Shown here piece by piece: positions 7,798 to 13,982 of a stretch of 13,982 nt of DNA; positions within the stretch are counted from its first letter, which is position 1; every line of letters begins with the position of its first letter. Both the position numbers and the translations under genes were made by a program. Location of the stretch: NCBI GenBank assembly GCA_029260155.1, contig JAJDDU010000423.1:1-13982 (forward strand), written 5' to 3'. The DNA comes from Phycisphaerae bacterium. GTDB lineage: Bacteria > Planctomycetota > Phycisphaerae > UBA1845. The notes under the pieces were generated by a model. That model made no database searches, was not told where the DNA came from, and saw only the letters and a list, made by a program, of their open reading frames with translations.

Positions 7798-8523
7798 ATG
7801 GTTGCTCGACTTCGTCAATGTTCACCGCGAGAGATTGTGATCGGAGCGGTCTTCCGTCTCTTCGTGCTTGCCTTGATTGTGACCGCGGGGTGCGCGACTG
7901 GGCGCAGGGGGGTCCTTCAGACATTGCCTCCACCGTTGGCGACGACCCTGTTCCGGCCTCGGGACGCCGCGGTTGTCCAGGTCACGCCCGAGCGTCCGAC
8001 GCTCCGCAGCACGCCGATTTCAGTCGCGCCGCAAGGCTGGGCGCCTCGGATCGGGATCAGCGACCGATGGAACACGATCGTGATCCACCATAGCGGCAGC
8101 ACCTCGGGCAACGCCGATCGGTTTGATCGCTATCACCGCGACGTCAAACACTGGGACGAGCTGGGATACCATTTCGTCATCGGCAACGGCAAGGGATCCC
8201 GCGACGGCCTCGTGGAGATAGGCTCGCGATGGGGCAAGCAGAAGCGCGGTGCACACTGCAAGACGCCGGGCAATCAGTACAACCTCCACGGCATCGGGAT
8301 TTGTCTGGTCGGGGACTTCCGTCAGAAACCGCCGACCCCGGCTCAGATGGCTTCGCTGACCCAGCTGGTGTGGTATCTTGCCAGCGCTTGCGGCATCCCG
8401 CCGGGGAGAATCGTTACCCATGGTGGTGTGACGGGCAAGACCGCGTGCCCAGGTGCCAAGTTCCCGATCCATACGCTTCGCAGCGCCGTTCGGTCCTCGA
8501 CCGGCGCGAGTGTGATGCCCTGA
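7798..8523 (+). CDS. N-acetylmuramoyl-L-alanine amidase (amidase_2/PGRP fold), putative lipoprotein
   Basis: 241 residues. The family cleaves the bond between N-acetylmuramic acid and the L-Ala of the peptidoglycan stem. Predicted zinc ligands are H97 (in TIVIHHSG), H208 (in IVTHGG) and C217 (in TACPG), matching the H/H/C set of T7 lysozyme-type amidases. Y124 in GYHFVI fits the catalytic Tyr. A hydrophobic N-terminus (about 14-29) ends in TAGC32, a weak lipobox, so the protein is probably anchored in the membrane facing the periplasm. A spacer of about 60 residues joins it to the catalytic domain. A GGGAGGGG at 7783-7790 lies 7 nt before the ATG. The 98-bp gap upstream shows no clear promoter, so transcription may run through from the zinc-ribbon gene. 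Confidence 0.88.
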   Translation: MVARLRQCSPREIVIGAVFRLFVLALIVTAGCATGRRGVLQTLPPPLATTLFRPRDAAVVQVTPERPTLRSTPISVAPQGWAPRIGISDRWNTIVIHHSGSTSGNADRFDRYHRDVKHWDELGYHFVIGNGKGSRDGLVEIGSRWGKQKRGAHCKTPGNQYNLHGIGICLVGDFRQKPPTPAQMASLTQLVWYLASACGIPPGRIVTHGGVTGKTACPGAKFPIHTLRSAVRSSTGASVMP

Positions 8524-8540
8524 CGTAGGTGTGTCGCCGG

Positions 8541-8569
8541 TTGCGACGTGAGCGATCATCCGATAGGCT
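8541..8569 (+). promoter_or_regulatory. Possible weak promoter for the small lipoprotein gene
   Basis: TTGCGA (8541-8546) and TAGGCT (8564-8569) are 17 nt apart. The -35 is fair but the -10 matches only half of the consensus, so this is a tentative call. Confidence 0.22.
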
Positions 8570-8633
8570 GCTCGCCGTCTGGGCGGCCGATGGTGCCGTC
8601 TGTGTTCTGGGTGGAAGATCAGGAGTCGATTCA

Positions 8634-8852
8634 ATGTCCAGTCGTGGAATTCGTAGACGTACGGTACGGTTGTTGATGGCTTTGACCCTGTCAGCCGGCG
8701 CGATGTCGGTTAACGGTTGCAACCCCGCTGTCCGGGACACGTTGCTTGCAGGCCTTCAGACAACAGCCAACTCCCTAGCCAACACGCTTGTGCAGAGCTT
8801 CTTCACCGCCCTGCAAAACAACGTCAGCGACAGCGGTCAGACAACCATCTGA
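8634..8852 (+). CDS. Small putative lipoprotein, 72 aa
   Basis: The peptide starts at ATG 8634, with AGGAG at 8621-8625 placed 8 nt upstream. The frame is open further upstream to 8529, but only this start gives a sensible N-terminus: basic RGIRRRTVR, a hydrophobic stretch (about 13-26), then VNGC29 as a possible lipobox. The mature part is about 44 residues and rich in Thr, Asn, Leu and Ala (TLLAGLQTTANSLANTLVQ), probably an amphipathic helix. I do not recognise a named family. Small lipoproteins of this style (GCNP then a helical segment) are, to my knowledge, common in planctomycetes. The function is unknown; an envelope location is inferred. Confidence 0.65.
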   Translation: MSSRGIRRRTVRLLMALTLSAGAMSVNGCNPAVRDTLLAGLQTTANSLANTLVQSFFTALQNNVSDSGQTTI

Positions 8853-9282
8853 CCGTCGCTCGGCCGGAAGGTAGAACGTCGATCATCGCGCCGAGGCGCC
8901 TTCACGGGCGGCGCATGCGCTCGGCTCTTGCGGACCCGCTCGGACCGGCGGGTACGGGCCATTGCGGAGGCGCTTCAACTTCGCAGACGCGCCGATTGGC
9001 CTCCTCGATCGCCAAGCGTTGCTCGCCAACCGATCCACCGCCCTGGCATCACTGCTTCCTCGTCCGCGCTGCTTGCGGCGGACCGCACTTCTTTTCGGAC
9101 GCCACTTCGGCGAAGCCCTAGCGGGCACCTGGCCCGCGATTTGATGCGGCGCGGTTGACTGCCCCAAACCGAAGCGCCTGTGGCAAACACACAGCCTACT
9201 AACGTGTGATGACCTCACGGACGATACCAGAGAAGCGCTCAAGGATCGCATTCGCCGTCGACTATCGGCCCATCGAAAGACC
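8853..9282. other. 430-bp stretch without a recognisable gene
   Basis: Several overlapping open frames exist on both strands, but all give low-complexity Arg/Ser/Ala-rich products without a good start or known motif. GC-rich dyads are present: ACCCGC (8934-8939) with GCGGGT (8948-8953), and GCGGGC (9121-9126) with GCCCGC (9132-9137). The second has a 5-nt loop and is followed by GATTTG, so it is a weak terminator candidate. No convincing -35/-10 pair was found ahead of the pseudopilin operon, although its promoter should lie here. Confidence 0.5.
9121..9137 (+). terminator. Weak terminator-like hairpin
   Basis: GCGGGC-ACCTG-GCCCGC forms a 6-bp all-GC stem, followed only by GATTTG. The T content is too low for a confident intrinsic terminator. 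It sits between the small lipoprotein gene and the pseudopilin operon, where transcription would be expected to end. Confidence 0.25.
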
Positions 9283-9771
9283 ATGAAGACGCAGCACGCA
9301 CAACCATCGTCGCATGTTCACGCGCGCCGAGGATTCAGCATGGCGGAGTTGGCCGTCGTCCTGGTGATTACGGCGATCATTTCCGCGATGGTGATTCCGC
9401 GTTACGGCAGTTCCCTTTCGCTGCGCCGCGTTGAAGGTGCCGCCCGACGTATCGTGGCCGATCTCGGTTTGGCACAGCGGCACGCCAAGGCCACGAATGG
9501 CAGTGTGACCGTGAGGTTTGTCCCCAACTCCGCACGCTACAGGCTGGAAGGCGTGACAGACATCGATACGGGCGCCGCAAACTACGACGTGTACTTGGCA
9601 GAGGAACCGTACGGCATTGGCATGACGTTCGCCGACTTCGGCGGAAGCGACTTCGTCATCTTTGACGTCTTCGGAGTTCCGAACAGCGGCGGCTCCGTGA
9701 TCATCAAGAGCGGCAATCACGCGCGGACCATCACGCTCGACGCGGACACCGGAAAGGCCACCTCCCAATGA
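9283..9771 (+). CDS. FimT/GspH-like minor pseudopilin
   Basis: 162 residues, first gene of the pseudopilin operon. A class III prepilin signal is clear: HARRG17 then F18-SMAEL with Glu22 at mature position +5, followed by a hydrophobic helix (about 18-40). Prepilin peptidase should cut after Gly17. The rest is a beta-rich body with RRIVADLGLAQRHAKATNGSVTV, the usual GspH/FimT pattern in which the helix leads into a short globular domain. The family helps prime assembly of type II secretion pseudopili or type IV pili. The ribosome-binding site is weak (GAAAGA at 9275-9280). The stop overlaps the next start by 4 nt (ATGA), so the two genes are translationally coupled. Confidence 0.85.
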   Translation: MKTQHAQPSSHVHARRGFSMAELAVVLVITAIISAMVIPRYGSSLSLRRVEGAARRIVADLGLAQRHAKATNGSVTVRFVPNSARYRLEGVTDIDTGAANYDVYLAEEPYGIGMTFADFGGSDFVIFDVFGVPNSGGSVIIKSGNHARTITLDADTGKATSQ

Positions 9772-10934
9772 CGACATCGCGCCAGCATGCCACAGAGGCC
9801 AATCGTCTCGCGCGCAGGCGTGCGTTCACGCTCGCTGAGCTGATGGTCAGCATGAGCATCATGGCAGTGTTGATGAGTGCGATGGGGTCGGCCGTTCTCA
9901 TCGCCACGCACGCTCTCCCTGACGGCAAGAGCGCACTCGAAGCTGGTGCTCAAGCGGCAGACGTAGTCAATGGAATCGTGGAAGACCTCGTCTACGCACT
10001 ACAGATCAAGACGCCTTCATCCACCGGCGTTACGTTCACCGTCGCCGACCGCGGCCACGGTTCGGTTGGCCTGGAGGCGATCCGTCTGAATTGGTCCGGC
10101 ACGCCAGGCGACCCGCTTGTGCGTCAGTATAACGGCGGTGCTAATGTGAACCTCTGTGATAACGTACAGAGCTTCTCGCTGACGTTTGCACGACGACCGG
10201 CCCCCCCTTCCGCGACGAGCAATCTACTGTTCGTCACCAACAATGCCGTTTCACCGTCGGCGGACGATCTCGTCAAGATCTCGAAGTTTGAATCGTGGGG
10301 CTACACGGTGCAGACGATCGCCGACAGCGACACGATCGGAGCGTTTGATACGGCCATCGCAGCGTCGGACGTGATCTTCGTCTCCGAATACGCCTGGGGC
10401 CTGAATCTGTCCTCGAAGCCGATTGACGGACCGACGGGAGTGGTCGCCGAAGAGCAATTTATGTCCGTATCTCTGGGTATGGCCGCCGCCTATTGGTACG
10501 ATATTGTTGACAACATCGAGATCGTCGACAACACTCACGAAATCACGTCCGGAACAACTTTGGGAACTTTGGTCGTCTGTACCTCGTTCGAATCGCTCAG
10601 CTCATTGTCCGGTACGCTGGCACCAGGGGCTCGGGTGCTGGCGGATTCGAGTAGCTCCCCATCACTGGTCGCACTGGAGGTCGGCGCCGCGCGGTACGGC
10701 GGGGGAACCGCCGACGGCCGGCGGGTCAAGTTGCCCTGGGGCGGGACTGCCCTGGGCCACTATAGCTTCGCGTCCCTCAACACCCCCGCTTTGAGACTCA
10801 TGCGGCGGTCTCTCGCGTGGGCATCGGTCCCCAGCGTGTATTCCAGCGTTCGTATCCATTTGCAAATCGGCTCGAACTCAGCGGGCGCGACCGACACGAG
10901 CGTCCAACTCCTCAACGCGCCGGAGGCAGGTTGA
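9768..10934 (+). CDS. PilW/GspJ-like minor pseudopilin with inserted GATase-like domain
   Basis: 388 residues. The prepilin signal is RRRA19 then F20-TLAEL with Glu24 at +5; Ala rather than Gly is at -1. The N-terminal helix (about 20-46) is followed by a normal pseudopilin body up to LCDNVQSFSLTF near 145. A 202-residue alpha/beta module then intervenes (about 152-353, from NLLFVT to RSLAWAS), after which a short pilin-like end resumes (SSVRIHLQIGS to QLLNAPEAG). The usual body would be about 180 residues, so the insertion doubles the protein. The module is related to one in the next gene. It begins with a 4-nt overlap of the previous gene and its stop overlaps the next start by 1 nt. The assignment to PilW/GspJ is by operon position and general pattern. 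Confidence 0.78.
   Translation: MTTSRQHATEANRLARRRAFTLAELMVSMSIMAVLMSAMGSAVLIATHALPDGKSALEAGAQAADVVNGIVEDLVYALQIKTPSSTGVTFTVADRGHGSVGLEAIRLNWSGTPGDPLVRQYNGGANVNLCDNVQSFSLTFARRPAPPSATSNLLFVTNNAVSPSADDLVKISKFESWGYTVQTIADSDTIGAFDTAIAASDVIFVSEYAWGLNLSSKPIDGPTGVVAEEQFMSVSLGMAAAYWYDIVDNIEIVDNTHEITSGTTLGTLVVCTSFESLSSLSGTLAPGARVLADSSSSPSLVALEVGAARYGGGTADGRRVKLPWGGTALGHYSFASLNTPALRLMRRSLAWASVPSVYSSVRIHLQIGSNSAGATDTSVQLLNAPEAG
10221..10826 (+). other. GATase-like module, copy A (inserted in PilW-like protein)
   Basis: Residues 152-353. The module opens with a beta-strand (LLFVT), then ESWGYTVQTIADSD, AFDTAIAASDVIFVSE, IEIVDNTHEITSG, and a closing GRRVKLPWG followed by LMRRSLAWA. This order of motifs matches a secreted GATase-like/flavodoxin-like alpha/beta family that I recall in extracellular proteins of planctomycetes and Bacteroidetes. 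I see no nucleophilic Cys elbow, so a binding rather than catalytic role is likely. Confidence 0.65.
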
Positions 10935-12514
10935 TGATGCGTGCCCCGAATCGCCGCCGCGCGTTCACGCTCGTCGAGATGATGATCGCCCTCATACTGG
11001 TCAGCATCACGCTCGTGGCTGCGTTGAATACGGTGGGCGCATCCAAACTCGGGCTGTCCAAGACCGCCGATTTCCAACGGGGACACTTGCTGGCACAAGA
11101 CCTCATGGTCGAAATCCTCCAGCAGGACTACGCCGACTGGATCGATGGTCTCGACAGCTTTGGACTCAAGGCCGCCGAAGCCGCATCCGGGACGCGCCAA
11201 CTATTCAACGACGTCGACGACTACCACAACTGGTCAGCCACCCCGCCGCAATACAAGGACGGCACGCCGATGAGCGATCTGTCCACCTGGACGCGAGGCG
11301 TGCGGGTGATGTGGGTCAACCCCGACATCCCCGAGCAAATGGCCGTAATCAACCCGGGGTCCAAGAGCATCACTGTCACCGTGATGCACAGCGGCGTCCA
11401 AGTCGCCGAGCTGACAGCCATCAGGACGGAGGGCCTGCCGCCGACGGAGGCCTGCTGCTTCAGCACCGGTACTTGTGACGACTTGCGTACTGAGTTGTGC
11501 GTTGCACAGGGCGGCACTACACAGGGACCGGATACTCAGTGTATTATCCTTACCTGCTCAGCCACCACGATCCTCCTCGTGGTCACTGACCCGGCGGCCC
11601 TGACGGCCGGCGAATCGGCGCGCAAGACGCTCATCGAATCCTGGGGCTATCGGGTGGCGACGATCGCGGCGTCCGATTCGCAGGCCGCGTTTGACGCCGC
11701 CACCGCGACGAGTGACGCGGCATACATTCCGGCTGGAATCACGTCGGCGGACTTGGGCACGAAGCTGCTGGATGCGAGTATCGGCGTCGTCAACGAGCAT
11801 TCTTCCCAGGCATGGGCGTTACAACTCAGCTCGGGCACGATTTTTACGATGGTCTCCAGCAACATCACGGTGTTGGATAACGCCCACTATATCACGTCCG
11901 TGTTCAATCTGGGCACGCTCAATATCCTGGGGTCCGCGCAGAGCCTAGTCGTCTTCGGGTCACAGATCGCGCCGGGCGCGCAAGCCCTGAGCGAAGTCGC
12001 GCACAACAGCCCCACTTTGATGGTCGCGGAAGCAGGTGTCGAGATGGCCGATGGGAGTTCCGCAGCCGAACGACGCGTGGAGCTGCCGTGGGGCGACGCC
12101 ACGTTTGACTTGAGCACTTTGACGGCCGACGGGCAGACCATCATGAAGAGGTCCATCGAGTGGGTCGCGAAAGCGTGCGGGGACGGTGTCTGCGATTTGG
12201 GCGAGGAGTGTGTGTGCGTCGCAGACTGTGGCGTGCCTGCGGCCTTCGAGCAGCCGGGCGTGACGTGCGCCGACGGGTTTGACAACGATTGTGACGGCGC
12301 GACGGACTGCGCCGACATCAACTGCCCGGCCGACCCGGCTTGTCTGGTTCCGGTGTGCGGCGACAGCCTCTGCGCTCCGGGCGAGGACTGCAACAGTTGT
12401 GCAGCCGATTGCGCGGGTGTGACGATGGGCAAACCGTCGAAACGATACTGCTGCGGCAACGGTACTCTCGAAAGCGCCGAGGGCGACGGAACAATCTGCG
12501 ACGGAAACCCGTAG
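10934..12514 (+). CDS. PilV/GspI-like minor pseudopilin with appended GATase-like and Cys-rich domains
   Basis: 526 residues from ATG 10934. The longer open frame back to 10817 is rejected because GGAGG at 10922-10926 sits 7 nt before this ATG and the prepilin signal then lies at the N-terminus (RRRA10 then F11-TLVEM, Glu15 at +5). A complete pilin-like body ends near 168 (VAELTAIRTEG). It is followed by a CCF-type Cys module (172-205, CCFSTGTCDDL to PDTQC), the 202-residue GATase-like module (211-412), and a Cys-rich tail (415-526) with CGDGVCDLGEEC, FDNDCDGATDCAD and CGDSLCAPGEDC repeats resembling MopE/metal-binding motifs. Such a large C-terminus suits a pilus-tip subunit. The start overlaps the previous stop by 1 nt (TGATG). 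Confidence 0.8.
   Translation: MMRAPNRRRAFTLVEMMIALILVSITLVAALNTVGASKLGLSKTADFQRGHLLAQDLMVEILQQDYADWIDGLDSFGLKAAEAASGTRQLFNDVDDYHNWSATPPQYKDGTPMSDLSTWTRGVRVMWVNPDIPEQMAVINPGSKSITVTVMHSGVQVAELTAIRTEGLPPTEACCFSTGTCDDLRTELCVAQGGTTQGPDTQCIILTCSATTILLVVTDPAALTAGESARKTLIESWGYRVATIAASDSQAAFDAATATSDAAYIPAGITSADLGTKLLDASIGVVNEHSSQAWALQLSSGTIFTMVSSNITVLDNAHYITSVFNLGTLNILGSAQSLVVFGSQIAPGAQALSEVAHNSPTLMVAEAGVEMADGSSAAERRVELPWGDATFDLSTLTADGQTIMKRSIEWVAKACGDGVCDLGEECVCVADCGVPAAFEQPGVTCADGFDNDCDGATDCADINCPADPACLVPVCGDSLCAPGEDCNSCAADCAGVTMGKPSKRYCCGNGTLESAEGDGTICDGNP
11564..12169 (+). other. GATase-like module, copy B (appended to PilV-like protein)
   Basis: Residues 211-412, the same length as copy A. Shared marks are LLVVTD, ESWGYRVATIAASDS, AFDAATATSDAAY, ITVLDNAHYITS, RRVELPWG and IMKRSIEWVA. 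Divergence from copy A is high outside these blocks, so this is an old duplication or two separate acquisitions rather than a recent copy. Confidence 0.65.
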
Positions 12515-12517
12515 GGC

Positions 12518-12550
12518 GAATTCGGAATGAAGAATGAAGAATTCAGAATC
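12518..12550. repeat. A+T-rich GAAT-type short repeat between pseudopilin genes
   Basis: GAATTC occurs at 12518-12523 and 12539-12544, with GGAATGAAGAATGAA between and AGAATC after. The block is strongly purine- and AT-rich against a GC-rich background. Repeats of this kind are dispersed in many bacterial genomes and are often mistranslated as NEEFRI-type N-termini. It covers the first codons of the following open frame. Confidence 0.55.
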
Positions 12551-13018
12551 GCTGACGAGAGTGCCAACGCCATGAGACGACAGCAAACAGCTGCGAACAA
12601 GTACAGCCGCCGGGGGTCGTCCTATCTGTTCTTCATGGGCCCGATCATGCTCGTCGCGGTCATCGGGTTGACCGCCTTGATGGCGACCCGGGTCCAGTTG
12701 AGGTCCGCCGAGCGGACCAGGGACTCCACGGCCGCTAGATTCTACGCGCAATCCGGGATCGAGCTGGGTATCCTCGACATCAGGAAGAATCCGAACTGGT
12801 GGCAGTCGGCGGGCGCTTGGGCCACGAATGTAGCGATCGGCAATGGAACCTACAGCCTCACCGTCGTCGTCGCGCCGGACGTTATCGCACTTGCCGACGG
12901 AACCGACCCCGCCCGCCTGATCTCCACCGGCAGGTGTGGGAAAGCGACGCACGTGGTCCAAGTGGATGTCGATACCCGCGGGTTCGTCCCCGGCACCTGG
13001 CAGCGCACGATCAAGTGA
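12527..13018 (+). CDS. PilX/GspK-like minor pseudopilin
   Basis: 163 residues from ATG 12527, or 148 from ATG 12572. The second start is likelier: the first 15 codons (MKNEEFRIADESANA) are mostly the dispersed GAAT repeat, and RRQQTAANKYSRRG then gives a normal basic leader. Neither ATG has a strong ribosome-binding site. A hydrophobic segment (about 33-52) leads into RSAERTRDSTAARFYAQSGIELGILDI, which matches the helix of PilX/GspK proteins with their conserved A-x-S-G-I/L-E. The canonical +5 Glu is absent, as in GspK-type tip subunits, where position +5 often varies. GspK caps the tip complex formed with GspI and GspJ, consistent with this being the last gene of the operon. The expected large GspK alpha domain is missing, so PilX-like is the safer label. 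Confidence 0.72.
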   Translation: MKNEEFRIADESANAMRRQQTAANKYSRRGSSYLFFMGPIMLVAVIGLTALMATRVQLRSAERTRDSTAARFYAQSGIELGILDIRKNPNWWQSAGAWATNVAIGNGTYSLTVVVAPDVIALADGTDPARLISTGRCGKATHVVQVDVDTRGFVPGTWQRTIK

Positions 13019-13039
13019 CGAATGCTGCAACGACACGCA

Positions 13040-13057
13040 TGACGACGATCGTCGTCA
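13040..13057. promoter_or_regulatory. Perfect 18-bp palindrome after the pseudopilin operon
   Basis: TGACGACGATCGTCGTCA reads the same on both strands and begins 22 nt after the stop of the PilX-like gene. It could be an operator. As RNA it would be a 7-bp stem with a GATC loop, but the nearest T-run (TTTT at 13071-13074) is too far for a standard terminator. A TATAAC follows at 13060-13065 without a matching -35. Confidence 0.4.
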
Positions 13058-13123
13058 AGTATAACTGCATTTTCTCGACGAAGCAGTTCGGCTAATTTCT
13101 GGGCTCCAAATGCCCGATCAACC

Positions 13124-13132
13124 TGCTACAAT
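13124..13132 (+). promoter_or_regulatory. Extended -10 promoter element (TGCTACAAT) upstream of rnc
   Basis: TG-n-TACAAT forms an extended -10 with no good -35 at 16-18 nt. It lies about 150 nt before the RNase III start and is the best promoter candidate in the gap. The leader would contain the palindrome at 13163-13181. Confidence 0.4.
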
Positions 13133-13162
13133 CGGTGTGGAGCACGGGTGAGCTCCTCGTAG

Positions 13163-13181
13163 TGGCGGGTGCGACCCGCCA
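13163..13181. repeat. Short extragenic palindrome TGGCGGGT-GCG-ACCCGCCA
   Basis: A perfect 8-bp stem with a 3-nt loop, sharing its 7-bp arms with the palindrome at 3240-3256. No T-run follows. It is probably a REP-like dispersed element that falls in the leader of the RNase III gene. Confidence 0.6.
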
Positions 13182-13278
13182 TAGGCACGAGAAACGCCGT
13201 CAACCGGCCCATGACGAATGTCGCCTCGGCACATTGCTGCCCGAAGCGTTGCTCGCCATCGGCCCGTGGGAATATCGG

Positions 13279-13982
13279 GTGTCCGAATCAGAAGCCCTCG
13301 CACGCGCACAGGAACTAGTTGGCTACGAGTTCAAGGATCCAGCGTTGCTCCTGCAGGCGCTGACCCATGCCTCCATTGCGAATTCGCGTCTCTTGAGCAA
13401 CGAGCGCCTGGAGTTCTTGGGTGACTCCGTGCTCGGGTTGGTCGTGTGCGGTGAGTTGTTCGAGCGCTTCCCCGAGGATCTCGAAGGTGAGCTCACTAAG
13501 CTCAAGTCCGTCGTCGTCTCACGCAAGATCTGCGCTGAGATAGCCGACCGACTCGGTCTCACGCCGCTGCTCATTCTCGGAAAGGGGATGAACGGTCGCG
13601 ACCACGTTCCGATGTCGCTTCGGGCGGCCGTCTTCGAATCGGTCATCGCCGCGATTTTCATCGACGGCGGCTTCGAGATTGCTAGGGAATTCATCCTCAA
13701 GCACGCGAACTACTTCATCGAGCAGACCGCCAACGCGGAGCACGAGCAGAATCACAAATCGTCGTTGCAGCAGTTCGCCCAAAAGCGCCTCGCTGCCACT
13801 CCGCACTACCTTCAGCTCGACGAGCAAGGTCCAGACCACAGCAAGTGTTTCGAGGTTTGCGTCAGCATCGGCAATCGTCGCTTCCCGGCCGCGTGGGGCC
13901 CCAGCAAGAAGGAAGCAGAGCAAAAGGCTGCGCTGAACGCCCTGCACCTCCTCCTCCCCGACGGCTCGCCCGCAGCCGGGGA
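13279..13982 (+). CDS. rnc: Ribonuclease III (3' end outside window)
   Basis: RNase III cleaves double-stranded RNA and processes rRNA and mRNA precursors. The first 234 codons are present and run off the window edge without a stop. The signature NERLEFLGDSVL (41-52) holds E45 and D49; E120 lies in VFESVIAAIFIDGG. The fourth metal-binding acid, Asp114 in E. coli, is Ala117 here (RAAVFE instead of LADxxE). A double-stranded RNA-binding domain follows (about 155-225, HKSSLQQFAQKRL to GPSKKEAEQKAALNAL) and appears complete. I chose GTG 13279 because GTGGGA lies 7 nt upstream and it places GYEFKDPALLLQALTHAS at the usual distance. The frame stays open to 13096 but contains a palindromic repeat and no good start. 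Confidence 0.88.
   Translation, partial: MSESEALARAQELVGYEFKDPALLLQALTHASIANSRLLSNERLEFLGDSVLGLVVCGELFERFPEDLEGELTKLKSVVVSRKICAEIADRLGLTPLLILGKGMNGRDHVPMSLRAAVFESVIAAIFIDGGFEIAREFILKHANYFIEQTANAEHEQNHKSSLQQFAQKRLAATPHYLQLDEQGPDHSKCFEVCVSIGNRRFPAAWGPSKKEAEQKAALNALHLLLPDGSPAAG

Noticed and set aside
8883..9284. A 133-residue minus-strand frame and several plus-strand frames in the 430-bp gap
   Set aside because: They are Arg/Ser-rich with no ribosome-binding site, hydrophobic segment or family motif, and compete with each other on both strands.
10817..10933. Earlier start for the PilV-like gene at ATG 10817
   Set aside because: It would overlap the previous gene by over 100 nt and bury the prepilin cleavage site at residue 49; the GGAGG and TGATG overlap support 10934.
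1..13982. CRISPR array, tRNA, rRNA, RNase P RNA or insertion sequence
   Set aside because: I found no regularly spaced direct repeats, no tRNA-like cloverleaf, no conserved rRNA or RNase P core sequence and no transposase-like protein.

Overview
The window looks like a piece of a GC-rich planctomycete genome, probably of the Phycisphaerae or a related uncultured line. This is an inference from protein style, not from a marker gene. The signs are secreted proteins with dockerin-like and cohesin-like ends, Cys-rich CCF...C modules, prepilins with an RRAFTL(A/V)E processing site, and a GATase-like secreted module. Every convincing gene is on the + strand.

Layout. Positions 1-251 hold no gene I can support, only a 12-bp hairpin. 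From 252 to 3224 runs a large secreted BNR/Asp-box protein with dockerin-like repeats and a C-terminal cohesin-like domain; its 5' end looks broken. At 3277-5004 and 5021-6760 are two tandem paralogues, each a seven-bladed FG-GAP propeller with a C-terminal dockerin. After a good sigma70-type promoter (6874-6902) comes a coiled-coil/C4 zinc-ribbon protein (6959-7699). Next are a lipoprotein-type N-acetylmuramoyl-L-alanine amidase (7798-8523) and a 72-aa lipoprotein (8634-8852). A 430-bp stretch with no gene follows. A four-gene minor pseudopilin operon occupies 9283-13018: FimT/GspH-like, PilW/GspJ-like, PilV/GspI-like and PilX/GspK-like. The window ends in a ribonuclease III gene (13279 to the edge), which begins with GTG.

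How the parts may work together. The pseudopilin cluster would prime a type II secretion or type IV pilus-like machine. The surface proteins at the left are plausible secreted cargo, and the cohesin-like/dockerin pairing raises the possibility that they bind one another. The rest is housekeeping: envelope amidase, zinc-ribbon protein and RNase III.

The most unusual feature is a 202-residue GATase-like alpha/beta module present in two adjacent pseudopilins. In the PilW-like protein it is inserted inside the pilin body; in the PilV-like protein it is appended after it. Other notable points are a tandem duplication whose breakpoint, 9-nt microhomology and new stop codon can be read directly, and an RNase III in which a metal-binding Asp is Ala.
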